Shown here: positions 6,974 through 17,992 of the stretch, piece by piece
How the letters are laid out: each line of letters begins with the position of its first letter
Numbering within the stretch: position 1 is the first letter of the stretch
Assembly (NCBI GenBank): GCA_965200435.1
Contig: OZ241337.1
Location: 930,001-994,000 of the forward strand
Length of the DNA: 64,000 nucleotides
Origin: Bin75 sp965200435
GTDB lineage: Bacteria > Nitrospirota > Nitrospiria > Nitrospirales > UBA8639
Reading direction: 5' to 3'
Notes under the pieces: generated by a model
Database searches by the model: none
Seen by the model: only the letters and a program-made list of their open reading frames with translations
What the model was told of the DNA's origin: nothing
Position numbers and translations under genes: made by a program

Positions 6974-9900
6974 TAGAACGTCGTGTCCACTTGCAGCAAC
7001 ACCCCTGCGGTTGCCGGGGCCGTCGGGCGGCGCAGGTGCTCCACCGTCAGGTTCAGTTGCACCGGCCCCTCCAGTTGGATCCTCGCCCGAATCTGCTGCC
7101 CCGCCGCGGCCACGCCCACGTTCGCAAACGGTCGCACCAGCAGGCCCTGCTCGTCACCCAGCCGCAGCCCCCAGGCCACTTGCCCATCGACCCGCAGCGT
7201 CGGCGCGCCCGCGACTCCGCCCAGCGCGCCCCCCCGTGCCGACCGCCGCCAGCAACGGTGTCCCTGCGCCCGGTCCTGCGCCCGGCCCCGCGGCGGTCCC
7301 CCAGCCCGGCGCCAGCCGCCCCGTCCAGCCCGTGCCGTCCGTCGCCGCCCGCCGCTCAAGGACTAGCTGCAGCCCTTGTGTCGCTACTCCCGCCAGCGCC
7401 TGCGTTGCCCCGTACCAGTGCCCCGTGACCCCACCGGTCCACCGGCCCAGCCCGTAGTGCAGGCTCCCGGTCATTTCCGCCCCCTGGGCCCGCTCGCCCG
7501 CGCCGCCATCCAGGCGCCCGCTCAGCCGGAGCGTCCCCCGGAGTGCCCCGTCACTAGACGCATAGTCACTCGTGACGCCCAATCGACTCCGGTGGACCAC
7601 CGCGCCCAGGGTCCCCCCGGCGAGGCCGCTGACCGCCAACTGTGACCACCCGTAGTCGCCTACCACCGCCACGCTCAGCCCGTCACCCGCATACACCGTC
7701 TGCTCCACCCCCGCCAGCCCCAGGTTCAGCCCCAAGGCCCCATCCAGGGTCACAGTCTGGTCCGGCCGGTACGGATCCTGTCACCGACTGGGCAGGTCCC
7801 CCCAGCCCCACCCTGCCAGGCTCCACACGGCCAGCGTGTCGCTGCGTTGCCCCCGCAGGTAGGGATACACGGTCGTCAGGGCGCTGCCCAGCTCGCCCCC
7901 CGTGGCGCCCCCCACCGGCTGGAAGGCGGTCCCGCCTTGGGCCACCGCCACCCCCGTCAGCCATTGCGTCCCCAGTCGCGCGTCCAGGCCGACAAAGCGC
8001 TGGCCCTGGCTCCCTTGGAACGCGGTGCCCCCGCTGCCCCAGAGCGCCAGTTGCACGGGCTGCGGGGCGTCGTCGGTTTCGCCTAAGAGCGTGCGGTTCA
8101 GCGACAGGCTGAAGTTCTGGGTCTGCAGCCGCTGCAGCAGGGTGCCCAGGCCTTGCCCCTCGGTGGTCATCGGGGGCTGATAGCCCCGTTCCGGGTCCCA
8201 CGGCTCGCCCGCTTGCCCGATGCCCGGTTGCCCGACACCCGGCTGTGGCAGGCAGTCGCCCAGGGGCATTTGGCGCGGACAGGCGTTGCCCCCCGCGCCG
8301 CCGAACACGGAGGCCAGGGCCGTCAGTGCATCCCCGCCGCCCCCACCGCCCCCGCTGCCCGCGGGGAACCGCTGCCCGATGACGGTGGAGGCGTCTTCCA
8401 GCAGGGCCCGCGCGTGCCGGGCGAGCTCCTTCTGTAACTGCTGCCGCGCCAGGCTCTCCGCACTGGCCGGCGTCGTCGCGGCGGGCGACGCTGTGACGGT
8501 CGCCGACCAGGGGCCGGCTTCTCCGTCCGTCAGCGCCCGCACTCTGAACTGGTAGGCGGTGCCGTTCTCCAGACCCGGGATCTCCGCCGCCATGTCGGTC
8601 ACGGTCTCGCTGCCGCCCTCGCTCCAGTCCAAACCCTCGACGGCATAGGCGACCTCGTAGCTCATTTCCGCGGAAGGCTCCTGGCCGTCCGACTGGGCGC
8701 TACCGCCCGCGCCGTCCCCGTCCGGCATCTCCCAGGACAGGTCCACGGTGCCATCCCCCGCTTCCGCGCGCAGGTTCGTCGGCCCCCCGAAGCCGAGCAC
8801 GGTGCCCGGCGCAACGGTGATCTTGAACGTGACTTGATTGCCGTTTTGCGCTTCCAGGTTCAGCCCCTTGTTGCCCTGTACCCAAAAATCGTTCCCGAGG
8901 GCGGATTGCGGGGTAAAGTCCGATCCCTTGTAGGTCTTGTCGTGCAAATCGAAGTTCAATTCGTCCAGATGTGTCTCCGAGATAAGCGGAGTCGTGTCAA
9001 ATGCGATATTGCCGGCTTCAACCATTAAATCGATGCGATAACTTTGACCCCCATGAGTGAAGGTGTCGCCGCCGGAGAGAGAACCGACACCCTCCGCCCG
9101 ATCAAAGCCATATTCGGAGAATGAATTCGCACCCACCGTCAGGGTGCCGTCCCACAGCGGTGTATGCGAGGTCGTGGTGTCGATGAAATCGACCGTGACG
9201 TTCTCGTTCTCGCTCGGGCTCAGGCCCTTGTCGTTCCCGTGCCAATAGGAGGTTGCGCGGGTCAGATCCGTGCCCAGCGTATAGGTCTTGTCTTTCCAGA
9301 CGATCTTCAGATCGGTGGTATCGGAAGGCAGATCCGGATCGGTCCTGAACCACATTTCGTCGCCGGCAGGCTTCTGGTACAGGGGCGTCACCCGGTAACT
9401 CGTGCCGTTGTGCGTGAAGGTGTCGGAATCAAGCTCGCCGTATGTATCGGCCCCGAAATTGTCATACCCGAGAAATACATCACCGGTCGTTCCCGTGTGT
9501 TTGCCCACCCTCATGTTCCCGTCGAACACGGTGCCTGGCGTGGCGCACACAGCGGTGTTGTAGGGCGAGTCGGCGCCGTCATCGAACGCTGCCTTCACGT
9601 GCACGCAGTACTCGGCGCCGTTGTCCAGGCCACCAAGGGTTGTCGGGCTGGCGGCGGTGAGTCCACCCGACGGCGCCCAATCCTCCCCGGAGACGTTCTT
9701 CTTCCACCTGAGCTTGTAGGAATCCGCGCCGATCACCGGCGACCAGCTCGCCGTCACCTCGCCATCGCCCCCAGTCACCTTCAGGTTGTGCGGCCGGTTG
9801 TCGTCGTCCGGGGTGGCGCACACGACCGGGTCTCGCAACGGATTGCCACGCCCTTCGATGCGCGTGTACACCGCCACGCAGACCTCGGTGTCGTTGGCCA

Positions 9901-11633
9901 GGCCGGTCAGGTCCGTGGGGCTGGTGGCGAGGTCCACTTGCGTCCAGTCCCCGCTGCCGCCAGCGCGCCAGTCCACGTAGTAGCTCAGGGCGTCCAGCAC
10001 CGGCGTCCAGGTCACCCGCAGCCGCTTGTTGCCCTTCGCCACCGTCACATTCTTCGCCACGCCGTTGTTCGGCGTACCGAACACCGCGTCCGCCCAACTG
10101 ATCAAGGCGCCGGACACCGCGCCGACCTGCAACTCGTATTCCGTGAAGTCGACGAGGCCCTCAATCTTGTGCGGATTGTTGACGTTCTCCACCGTGGTCC
10201 AGTCCCCAGGGCCCTTCTCCCGGTAACGCACCGTGTGCGAGTCCGCCCCGGCGCCGTTTGACCATGACAGTTGCAGCTTGTCGTTGCCCGACAGCACGCG
10301 GACGCTGGCCGGCGTGCCGTCGTTCGGCGTGGCCATCACCTCGTCGGACCACTTGACCTCCGTGGTGCCGTCGTCCTTATTGAAGACGGCGCCGACCTGC
10401 AGCACCAACTCGACGCCATTGGTGCGGTTGGTGAATACGTAAGGGCTTTCGATTTCTTCACGCGTGATGAAGTTGGCGGTTTCGGTCCGGCGCGCGCGCA
10501 GGTTGTACTGGTCCGCGCCCGCAATGCCTGCCCAGCTAATCGTGATCTGCCTATTACCAGGCGCCGCCATCACATTGTACGGCTTGCCTCTCGGGATACC
10601 GATGACCCTCTCGGCATAGACTCGGGCATTGAGGGGATAGGGATAGTACGATCGGACTGACACCTCGTACTCAGTGCCGTTGCCCAGCCAGTTGATCGTG
10701 TAGCTGCCACTCGGCGTGTTTGGCGATGTTTGCCAATCACCATCCGTTGTTCCGTTATGGCGATGCAATACTTCGTTGGTTTGGGCATTCGGTGGTGGCG
10801 TAAAGCTCACGTGCAGCTTCCCGTCCCCGGGTTCCACGACCAGGTCGGTCGCGGCGGCCGGGCCTTCCAGCGTTCTGACGGTGACCGCGTCTGCCCAGAC
10901 GGTCTCACCGCCGTACACCGCGCCCAACAGAACCTCGTACTCGGTGTCGTTGGCCAGCAAGCCAATCGTCGACGTGCTGGTGACGTTCTCCAGCGTGATC
11001 CAAGGACCTTGGGAGACTTTTTACGATGGCGCCTCGTATAAGAGTCCGCTCCTCCCGCCGGGTTGGCCCAGGTGATCTTCAACTGCGCCCGATTTTCCGC
11101 CTTCCCCGCAACATTGCGGGGAGCCCCGCTCGGAATGGCGCGAACGATGCCTGCCCAGTGGGTCTCCGTGCCGTGCACCGCGCCGACCTGCACCTCATAC
11201 TCGGCGCCGTCGGAGAGGCTGCTGATGGTGACCGGACTGCTCTGGCTGGCGAGTGTGGTCCAGGTTGCGTTGTTCTTCCTGCGATGGCGCACCGAGTGCG
11301 AGTTCGCATCCGCCGCATCGGTCCAGGAGACCTGCAGCTGCTCCTTGCCCGGCAGCACCGCCACATCGTCGGGCGCCTGGTCTGACACCGGCGTCGCGGT
11401 GACGGTGGAGGACCAATCGGTCTCGCCGCCATGCACCGCGCCAACCTGCACCTGGTACTCGGTGCCGTTGTCGAGGCCGGTGATCGTGACCGGGCTGTTC
11501 TGGCTCGCAAGCGTGGTCCAGGTCGGGTCGCCCGTGGCGCGATGCCGCACACTGTGCGAGCGCGCTCCCTCCACGTCGGTCCAGGAGATCTGGATCTGCT
11601 CACTGCTCGGCGTCACGACCACATCGCCAGGCG

Positions 11634-13350
11634 GCTGGACGGCTTGCACCGGCGTGGAACTGATAACGGCATCGGCATCGGCGAGTTGGTCGCCCTGGTC
11701 GAACCGGGACCGCACCAGCACCTCGTACTCGGTGCCGTTGGTCATGTCCGCCTTCTCGCTGGCGCCCGTGTGCAGCGCCTGGGTCACGGTGGCGCTGCTG
11801 GCGTCGTCACAGCCGCTGCCGCCGCAGTCGTGCTCGGCGGCCGAGGGCCAGCCGCTCACGCCGACCTGGCGCACATAGACTTCCTGGAACAGGAGGCTCG
11901 GCGCTTGCGTCCAACTGAGCGCAAGCTGCCTGTTCCCCGGCGTGGCCATCAGGTTCGTAGCCGCCTGCGCCGCCGGATAGACGTCCCGGTTCTCGACAAT
12001 CTCGCTCCATTCGGTCTCGCTGCCATGGACCGCGCCCACCCGGAAGTCGTAGGCGTGGAAGGGCTCGTCGGCCGGCACCGTGAGCGCTTGCGTGTGTGGG
12101 CTGACGACGTTATCGACCGAAGTCCAGGTTGCGGGCTCTTCGGCGCGGTACTCAAGGGTATAGGAATCGGCGCCCGCCACCGCGTCCCAGGTGACGGTGC
12201 TCATCAGGATGCCGCTGGAAGCGGCAATGTTGGCAGGGCTCCCGCCCGGAGTGGCGACAATGATGTCGGCCCACTTGGTCTCCGTGCCGTGCACGGCGCC
12301 GACCTGCATTTCATATTCGTTGCCGTCGGTGAGACCGGTGACGGTGACCGGGCTGCTCTGACTGGTAAGCGTGGTCCAGGTCGTGTCGCCCTTGGCGCGA
12401 TGGCGCACACTGTGCGAGTCCGCCCCCGACGCATCGGTCCAGGAAACCTGCAAGCGCTGCTTGCCGGGCAGCACCGCGACGTTGCCAGGCGGCTGGGCCG
12501 TCCCGTCCGGCCTGGCCTTGACCATCGCATCGGCATTGGCGATTTCGCTGCCTTGATCGAACTGGGACCGCACCAACACTACATAGTCGGTGCCGTTGAC
12601 CAGGTCCGCCGGCTCGCTGGCGCCAATGTGCAGCGCCTGGGTCACGGTCGTGCTGCTGACGTCGTCACAGCCGCTGCCGCCGCAGTCGTGCCGGGCGGCC
12701 TCGGGCCAGCCGCTCACGCCGGCTTCTACCACATAGACTTTCTGAAACAGGAGGCTGGGCGCTCGCGTCCAACTGACCGCAAGCTGCTTGTTTTCCGGCG
12801 TGGTCTCCAGGTTGGTGGCGGGCTGCGCCTGCGGGTAGATTTCCAGGTTCTCGACCATCTCGCTCCATTCAGTCTCGCTGCCATAGAGCGCGCCCACCCG
12901 GAAATCGTAGCGGTGAAACGGCTCGTCGGCCGGGATGGTGAGCGTCATTGTGTGCGGGCTGCTGACGTCATCGACCCAGGTCCAGGTCGCAGGCTCCTCG
13001 CCGCGGTATTGCAGGACGTAGGAATCGGCGCCCGCCACCGCGTCCCAGGTGACGGTGCTTGTCTGGATGCCGCCGGTCGCGGCAAAGTTGGCGGGGATCC
13101 CGCTCGGAGTGGCGTCAATGCTGCCGGCCCACTTGGTCTCCGTGTCGAACACCGCGCCGACCTGCACCTGGTATTCGTTGCCGTCGGTCAGGCCCGTAAT
13201 GGTGGCCGGGCTGCTCTGGCTCGCGAGCGTGGTCCAGGCGTTCGTCCCCTTCATGCGATGGCGCACACTGTGCGAGTCCGCCCCCAGCGCATTGGTCCAG
13301 GAAACCTGCAGGCGCTGCTTGCCGGGCAGCACCGCGACGTTGCCGGGCGG
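11634..13350 (-). repeat. 858-bp tandem super-repeat (three Fn3 modules per unit)
   Basis: Equivalent points at 13350, 12492 and 11634 (the PPG.V start of the first module) are exactly 858 bp apart, so each unit encodes 286 residues. The unit is three distinct Fn3-like modules in the order PPGNVAVLPGKQ..., AN(F/I)AA..GI, and A(Q)PATNL. The third module includes a conserved HDCGGSGCDD segment with two cysteines. A partial third unit follows. Confidence 0.85.
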
Positions 13351-14856
13351 CGCGGGCGCCGCCAGCGGCGTGGCGGTGGCCGAATCGGACCAGTCGCCAT
13401 CGCTTTCGTTATTGCTCGCGCGCACCTGCACCTGGTACTCCGTGCCGTTTTCGAGACCCGTCACGGTCAGCGACGTGGCGGTCACCGGGTCCGGGGACGC
13501 CTCGACCCAGCTCGTGCCGTCGGTACCGTAGCGCACCTTGTAGGCATTGATGGCCGGACGGCCGTCGTTGTCCGGGTCGTCCCAGGAAACGGCGATTTGC
13601 GCAATGCCGGCGGTTGCCGTCGGGGACGCCATCTTGACCGGCGGCTCATCCGCATCGGTCACGTTGATCGTATAGGTGCGCTCGGCGGTTTTCGCCCGGA
13701 GGCCGGCGCCGCTGGTCGCGACGATGTCAACCAAGTAGGTGTTATTGCCGTCGCCGTCCTGCGTCGGCACGTTGCCGCTGGTCTTGATCGCGAGGGTGAC
13801 CGCGTCCTGGCTGTCTGCGTCGGTGGCAATGACGGTGAGCGCCTTGCCGGTGTTGTTTTCGGCAACGTCGGCGCTGGCCGCACCGCTGAACTGCGGCGGG
13901 TTGTTGGACGCATCGCCCTCGGAGACGGTCACCGTGACATCGTCATCCGTATTGTCGTAACCGCCGCCGGAGGCGTCGTGCGTCAAGGTGACCGAACGCT
14001 GGCCGTTCGGGTTGTCGACGCCGTCGTCAATGCCGGTCACCGTCACCGTCTGCGTGGTATCCCAGTTGGCCGTCGTGAACGACAGATTGGTGGGAGAGAC
14101 GGTTGCCGCCATCGCGTCGCTTGAGCCGATGGCAACGCCGACGGCGCCGCTGGGCTGCGTGGCGAGACGCACGGTATAGGTGGCTGTCCCGCCCTCGGCC
14201 ACGGTCACCGATGCCGGGTCGAAGATGAGTTCCGGCGCCCGCGGCAGGGACGAGAGCGGAGTCACTGCCACCCACTCGGTATCGACCGCCTCGGAGCCAT
14301 ACCAGCTCCGCAACCGCAACTCGTAGGTCGTCCCATTGGTCAAGCCAGTCACAGCGACCGGGCTCGCGCCCTTGCACCCGGCCGTCGCCGCCCCGCACGT
14401 CCACGTCATTTCCGCCGTCGTGCCCTGCTCGCGGTAGATGAGCGCCGAGCTTTGCGCGTTCGCGTCTTCCCACCACGACGCCGTCGCACGCCCGTTGCCC
14501 GGAGCGAGTTCGAACCGCAATGCGCCATAGCCGTCGGGCGGCACCGACACCACCTGCCAGGCACTCCACGCGGTCTCGCTCGGGTCGAAGGACTCTTGAC
14601 CCAGGCGCACAGCCACATCGATCCAGCCGGAAGTCTGATTCACGACCTGTTCATGCCCGGGGAGAATATCGGACACCGTCTGGGGGGTGGACGGCACGCT
14701 CTCGCCAGCGGCCACTTCGCCATACTGCAGGTGATAGAGCGTGGCCAAGGCGCCCGACGGGGGCCAGTTCACCACGATCTTCGTGCGTTTGGTCTCCAGC
14801 TCCAGCGTCGGCGCATCGGCGGCGAACGCGCCCACCGAAATCCCGAACAGCAGCAG

Positions 14857-14872
14857 CCCCCCCCCCCCCCCC
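14857..14872 (-). repeat. homopolymer G16 (minus strand) in the signal-peptide region
   Basis: Sixteen consecutive C on the plus strand. From ATG 14929 the minus frame enters the tract as GVLLGGG and leaves it in the wrong frame (AAAVRDFGG). Removal of one base (G15), or a change to G12 or G18, would give GVLLGGGGG followed by LLLFGISVGAFAADA, a plausible signal peptide in frame with the Fn3 region. This is the textbook configuration of a slipped-strand phase-variation switch. Confidence 0.8.
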
Positions 14873-15004
14873 GAGCAGCACCCCACTGGCCCAACGAAGG
14901 GACGCGCGCCAAGGAATCGTGGCGCGCATTAGAGCAGGAAGTGGGTTATAGGCAGGCGGAGGGGAATGAGGGGGTAAATGAGCATTGCTGAACATGGTGT
15001 ACAA

Positions 15005-15690
15005 GGTGCCTCCATGAGTGTTGAACCAAAGTGTTGAACCAGAATGCTTTCGCGTTGAGCCTTCAACCGCTCTTTTTTGGGTAATGAGGGCGAACCGTCA
15101 CAAAAAGAGATCTTGAGAAACTATTTGAAGACATTCTTCGGGCGGTGATGAAAGCGAGACGCAACGTCTTTCACATACATCGGAAAAGGCTAGTTTGAGC
15201 CCCTGCGATACGGAGACCGCTAGGCTTCGATAAACGGCGGCAACATACCACATAGGTCGGTATTTTTCAATATGTTGTGTGAGATTATGGTGGTGGTGGT
15301 TATATTTTGTGCATCTGTCAAATTTTTGTCTGTGTCCCCTACCCCCCGATGACAATGTCGAGGGCAGGCTCATGGCGATGCTTGGACCGCGGCCGCTCCC
15401 AGAGCCGCATAAGAGGCGGCAGCGACAACTGCGGAGGGCCGACCCTGGATCCCTGATGGCAAATAGCCTGTCCCCGACATTTTTCATCGGGGATCGGGGA
15501 TGACCGCAGAAAATTGCAGGTCGGCTTAGCAGAGCGTCATCCGACAAGTTCCTGCCCCTCTCTTTTGTCAATGAATGACTGAACACAGACACGCCACGTC
15601 GAACGGCATGCGCGACGGATCGCCGTCCGGAGCTATAGCTCTGTCGAAAGGATTCCGGGCATGCTCGATGTGCCGTCACGGCTGGTTTCT
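15005..15690. other. intergenic with a degenerate REP remnant
   Basis: No supported gene. A degenerate inverted REP (GCCGCATAAGAGGCGGC then AGCGAC) lies at 15404-15426. Nearby CCCCGACATTTTTCATCGGG can pair as a hairpin around 15473-15493. The remainder has no recognisable element up to the IS end at 15691. Confidence 0.5.
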
Positions 15691-16775
15691 GTATAAGTTC
15701 AGAAACCTTTGGCACTCCTCGAAACAGGAGGAGAGGCCATGCAAGTCCACCATGTCGGCTATCGCATCAGGGGGTTTTATCGACTAACGCAATTCGGGCA
15801 TCGTTGGGACATGATACCCCACGAAGCCCATCACCGACTCAAGATTCTGCACTTTTGCGCCCGGCATGGCCCAGCCGCGACGGGGGAGGCCTTTGGCGTC
15901 AGCCGCCGGACGCTTTATCGCTGGCAGCGGGCGCTCACTCAGGCTGGCGGGGACCCGCAGGCGTTGGCCGTCCGCTCTAGGGCCCCCCACCGGCGGCGGC
16001 AGGCCACGTGGCCACCCGCCCTGAGCCAAGCGATCCGGCGGCTACGCACCACGTATCCCAACCGTGGGAAGGCCAAGCTGCACGTCCTACTGCGGCCGTG
16101 GTGTGCGCAGCACGGGCTAGCCCTCCCCAGGGTCTCCACCATCGGGCGCCTGATCGCCCGCGCCCCGGACCGGATGCGGCACACGCCGAGCCGCCTGGAT
16201 GCCCGGGGCCGGCCCAAACCCCGGACACGGCGCCGGAAATCCCGCCCGCCCCGGCCCCGCCCCGCCCAGCCCCTGGCGGTCTTGGCCGGCGATCCCGTTG
16301 TGCGGCTCCACGCCGGACTCCGCCGCTACCTATTCACCTTCATCGATCCCTGCAGTCGCTTCGCCTTCGCTGTGGCCACCGCCACCGCCTCCAGCCGCCA
16401 TGCCACCCACGCCCTCGATGCACTCTGTGCGTTGCTCCCGGCCCCACCCCGGGTCCTCCTCTCCGATAACGGCCCGGAGTTCCAGGGGCATTTCCAGCAC
16501 CGGCTCGATGAACGCGGCATCACCCACTGGTGGACGTATCCCCGATCCCCGAAAATGAACGCTCATGCGGAACGGTTCAATCGCACCCTGCAAGAGACCT
16601 TCGTGGACTACCACGAGGATCTGCTGTTCGACGATTTGGCGGCCTTTAACCGCAAACTGGCCGATTGGTTGCTAGCCTACAATACCGTGTTGCCCCACCA
16701 TAGCCTTGGGCGGCAATCTCCGGTACAATTCCTGATTCACCACCAACCCGAGTGCCAAATGTGGTGGCCCCATAC
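15691..16775 (+). mobile_element. IS481-like insertion sequence, copy A (1085 bp)
   Basis: Left end GTATAAGTTCAGAAACCTTT and right end (complement) GTATGGGGCCACCACATTTG form imperfect inverted repeats that share the inner TTTGGCACTC. Length is the same as in copies B, C and D. The 7-bp flanks GGTTTCT and ATTTTCT match only in five positions, so the target duplication is not clean. The right end lies 66 bp upstream of the pheA start. Confidence 0.9.
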
Positions 16776-16884
16776 ATTTTCTTGCAAAGATGGGTGCGGC
16801 TGCGTATGCTCCGTCGTATGTCACAATTCTCAGATCACGGCATGTCGAAACACCAACACATCGAAGCGTCCCGCAAGGAAATAG
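15739..16884 (+). CDS. IS481-like transposase (copy A), apparently intact catalytic site
   Basis: Starts at ATG 15739 behind a strong AGGAGGAGAGG site. An N-terminal helix-turn-helix (GEAFGVSRRTLYRWQRAL) is followed by a DDE integrase core. The likely triad is Asp in LAGDPVV, Asp in LLSDNGPEFQG and Glu in MNAHAERFNRTLQE. The element carries no stop codon: the frame runs out of the IS at 16775 and ends 109 bases later at 16884, overlapping the first codons of pheA in another frame. The last ~36 residues are therefore host-derived and differ at every insertion site. Nearly identical to copies D and E. Confidence 0.88.
   Translation: MQVHHVGYRIRGFYRLTQFGHRWDMIPHEAHHRLKILHFCARHGPAATGEAFGVSRRTLYRWQRALTQAGGDPQALAVRSRAPHRRRQATWPPALSQAIRRLRTTYPNRGKAKLHVLLRPWCAQHGLALPRVSTIGRLIARAPDRMRHTPSRLDARGRPKPRTRRRKSRPPRPRPAQPLAVLAGDPVVRLHAGLRRYLFTFIDPCSRFAFAVATATASSRHATHALDALCALLPAPPRVLLSDNGPEFQGHFQHRLDERGITHWWTYPRSPKMNAHAERFNRTLQETFVDYHEDLLFDDLAAFNRKLADWLLAYNTVLPHHSLGRQSPVQFLIHHQPECQMWWPHTFSCKDGCGCVCSVVCHNSQITACRNTNTSKRPARK
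16782..16810 (+). promoter_or_regulatory. candidate sigma70-type promoter for pheA
   Basis: TTGCAA at 16782-16787 and TATGCT at 16805-16810 with a 17-base spacer, just outside the IS right end. It would start transcription near 16817, leaving a short leader before ATG 16842. Each box matches the consensus at four of six positions. Confidence 0.4.
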
Positions 16885-17924
16885 ATCGGTTGGACGATGA
16901 AATTCTGCGGCTGCTCAATGAGCGCTCTCATCGCGTCATCACGATCGGCAAGGCGAAGCGGAAAGCGGACCCCAGCGCCCTGCTGCACACCGCCGGACGG
17001 GAGGCCTTTGTGGTGGAACGTCTGGTGCGTCAGAATACCGGCCCTTTTCCCAACGAGGCGATTCGCCCGGTCTATCGGGAAATCATGTCCGCTTCGTTGT
17101 CGTTGGAAGGCACGCAGACCGTGGCGTATCTGGGGCCCCAGGCCACGTTTACACATTTAGCGGCCTTGGTGAAATTCGGCGAGTCCGCCCAATATGTGCC
17201 GGCCAGCGGGATTCAGGAAGTGTTTGATGAAGTGGAACGCGAGCGCGCGATCTATGGAGTCGTGCCGATCGAAAACTCGACCGAAGGCGTGGTGAATCAT
17301 ACCCTCGACATGTTTATCGACTCCAACCTGATGATCTACGGGGAAATCATGCAGGAGGTTTCCCATCATCTCATGTCGAAGAGTGAGCAAATCGAGCAAG
17401 TCGAGAAGATTTATTCGCATTCTCACGCCTTGGCGCAGTGCCGGAATTGGTTGAAAACCAATATGGCCGGGGTGCCGGTTGTGGAAACACCGAGTACCTC
17501 GCGGGCGGCCGAACGGTGCAAGGAGGAGCCTCGTGCAGCGGCCATTGCCTCCGAACTGGCGGCACACATGTATGGCCTGCACGTGTTGAAATCACGAATC
17601 GAGGATAACATCAACAACTGCACGAGATTCCTGGTGTTGTGCCGGCATAGTTCCGAGCCGACGGGAAAGGATAAGACGTCCGTCATGCTATCGGTGAAGG
17701 ATAAGGCCGGGGCGCTCTATGATCTGTTGCGGCCCTTTGCCTCCAACGGCATCAGCATGACCAAAATCGAGTCAAGACCCTCGCGTCGCAAGGCCTGGGA
17801 ATATATCTTTTTTGTCGATTTTGAGGGGCATCAGCGAGAAGATCGGATCCGCCGGACCATCGAAGAACTGAAAAGCCGGTGTTTGTTTATGAAAGTTCTC
17901 GGTTCGTATCCCGCCCATACCTGA
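16842..17924 (+). CDS. pheA: chorismate mutase / prephenate dehydratase
   Basis: 360 residues from ATG 16842 (MSKHQHIEASRKEIDRLDDE), the usual P-protein length; ATG 16818 is an alternative but would be nearly leaderless from the candidate promoter. Domains: AroQ-type chorismate mutase (about 5-90), prephenate dehydratase (about 95-275, with GPQATFTHLAA, PIENSTEGVVNHTLD and NNCTRFLVL), and an ACT regulatory domain (GALYDLL and ESRPSRR motifs). It converts chorismate via prephenate to phenylpyruvate and is expected to be feedback-inhibited by phenylalanine through the ACT domain. It is the first gene of a same-strand aromatic amino acid cluster; an IS sits immediately upstream. Confidence 0.95.
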   Translation: MSKHQHIEASRKEIDRLDDEILRLLNERSHRVITIGKAKRKADPSALLHTAGREAFVVERLVRQNTGPFPNEAIRPVYREIMSASLSLEGTQTVAYLGPQATFTHLAALVKFGESAQYVPASGIQEVFDEVERERAIYGVVPIENSTEGVVNHTLDMFIDSNLMIYGEIMQEVSHHLMSKSEQIEQVEKIYSHSHALAQCRNWLKTNMAGVPVVETPSTSRAAERCKEEPRAAAIASELAAHMYGLHVLKSRIEDNINNCTRFLVLCRHSSEPTGKDKTSVMLSVKDKAGALYDLLRPFASNGISMTKIESRPSRRKAWEYIFFVDFEGHQREDRIRRTIEELKSRCLFMKVLGSYPAHT

Positions 17925-17992
17925 GCCCCGGTGCGACACTGTTCGTCTCGCGGGAAGAAAAGACGCGACGCGCATGAACGCGTAAGGCGCAC

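Larger units (their letters stand above)
6973..14929 (-). pseudogene. giant Fn3/Calx-beta/cadherin autotransporter, interrupted (copy 1)
   Basis: Reading minus from ATG 14929: a signal peptide (MRATIPWRASLRWASGVLL..., then LLLFGISVGAFAADA) is split by a G16 tract. Next come about 18 fibronectin-III modules (motifs such as TVTGLENGTEYQVQVRA), a Calx-beta-like module near 13920-14230 and a cadherin-like module near 13650-13910. Two ~115-residue modules with DTFTHNGTSYRV / DTFTHGGQSYRI follow near 8820-9530. A coiled, Gly-rich linker and a C-terminal outer-membrane beta-barrel ending in Phe (VDTTF) complete it. Disruptions: frame offset at the G16 tract (14857-14872), a one-base offset at the T5/A5 run 11018-11022, an in-frame TGA at 7781-7783 where copy 2 has Trp, and a one-base offset at the C7 run 7229-7235. 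Role inferred: surface adhesin. Either a decayed gene, a phase-variable gene, or partly assembly error. Confidence 0.75.

Noticed and set aside
10990..11030. Programmed ribosomal frameshift in the autotransporter
   Set aside because: The site is a simple A5/T5 run without a canonical slippery heptamer plus pseudoknot, and several other one-base offsets occur at homopolymers; indel or sequencing error is simpler.
11431..14124. 897-codon open frame on the plus strand opposite the Fn3 autotransporter
   Set aside because: It mirrors the repeat structure of the minus-strand gene, has no recognisable domain or ribosome site, and arises from the high G+C of the coding strand. The same holds for long plus-strand frames at 3115-4038, 4152-5225 and 9164-10261.
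15098..15715. 205-codon minus-strand frame
   Set aside because: Crosses the IS left end and a REP remnant; no domain, no ribosome site.
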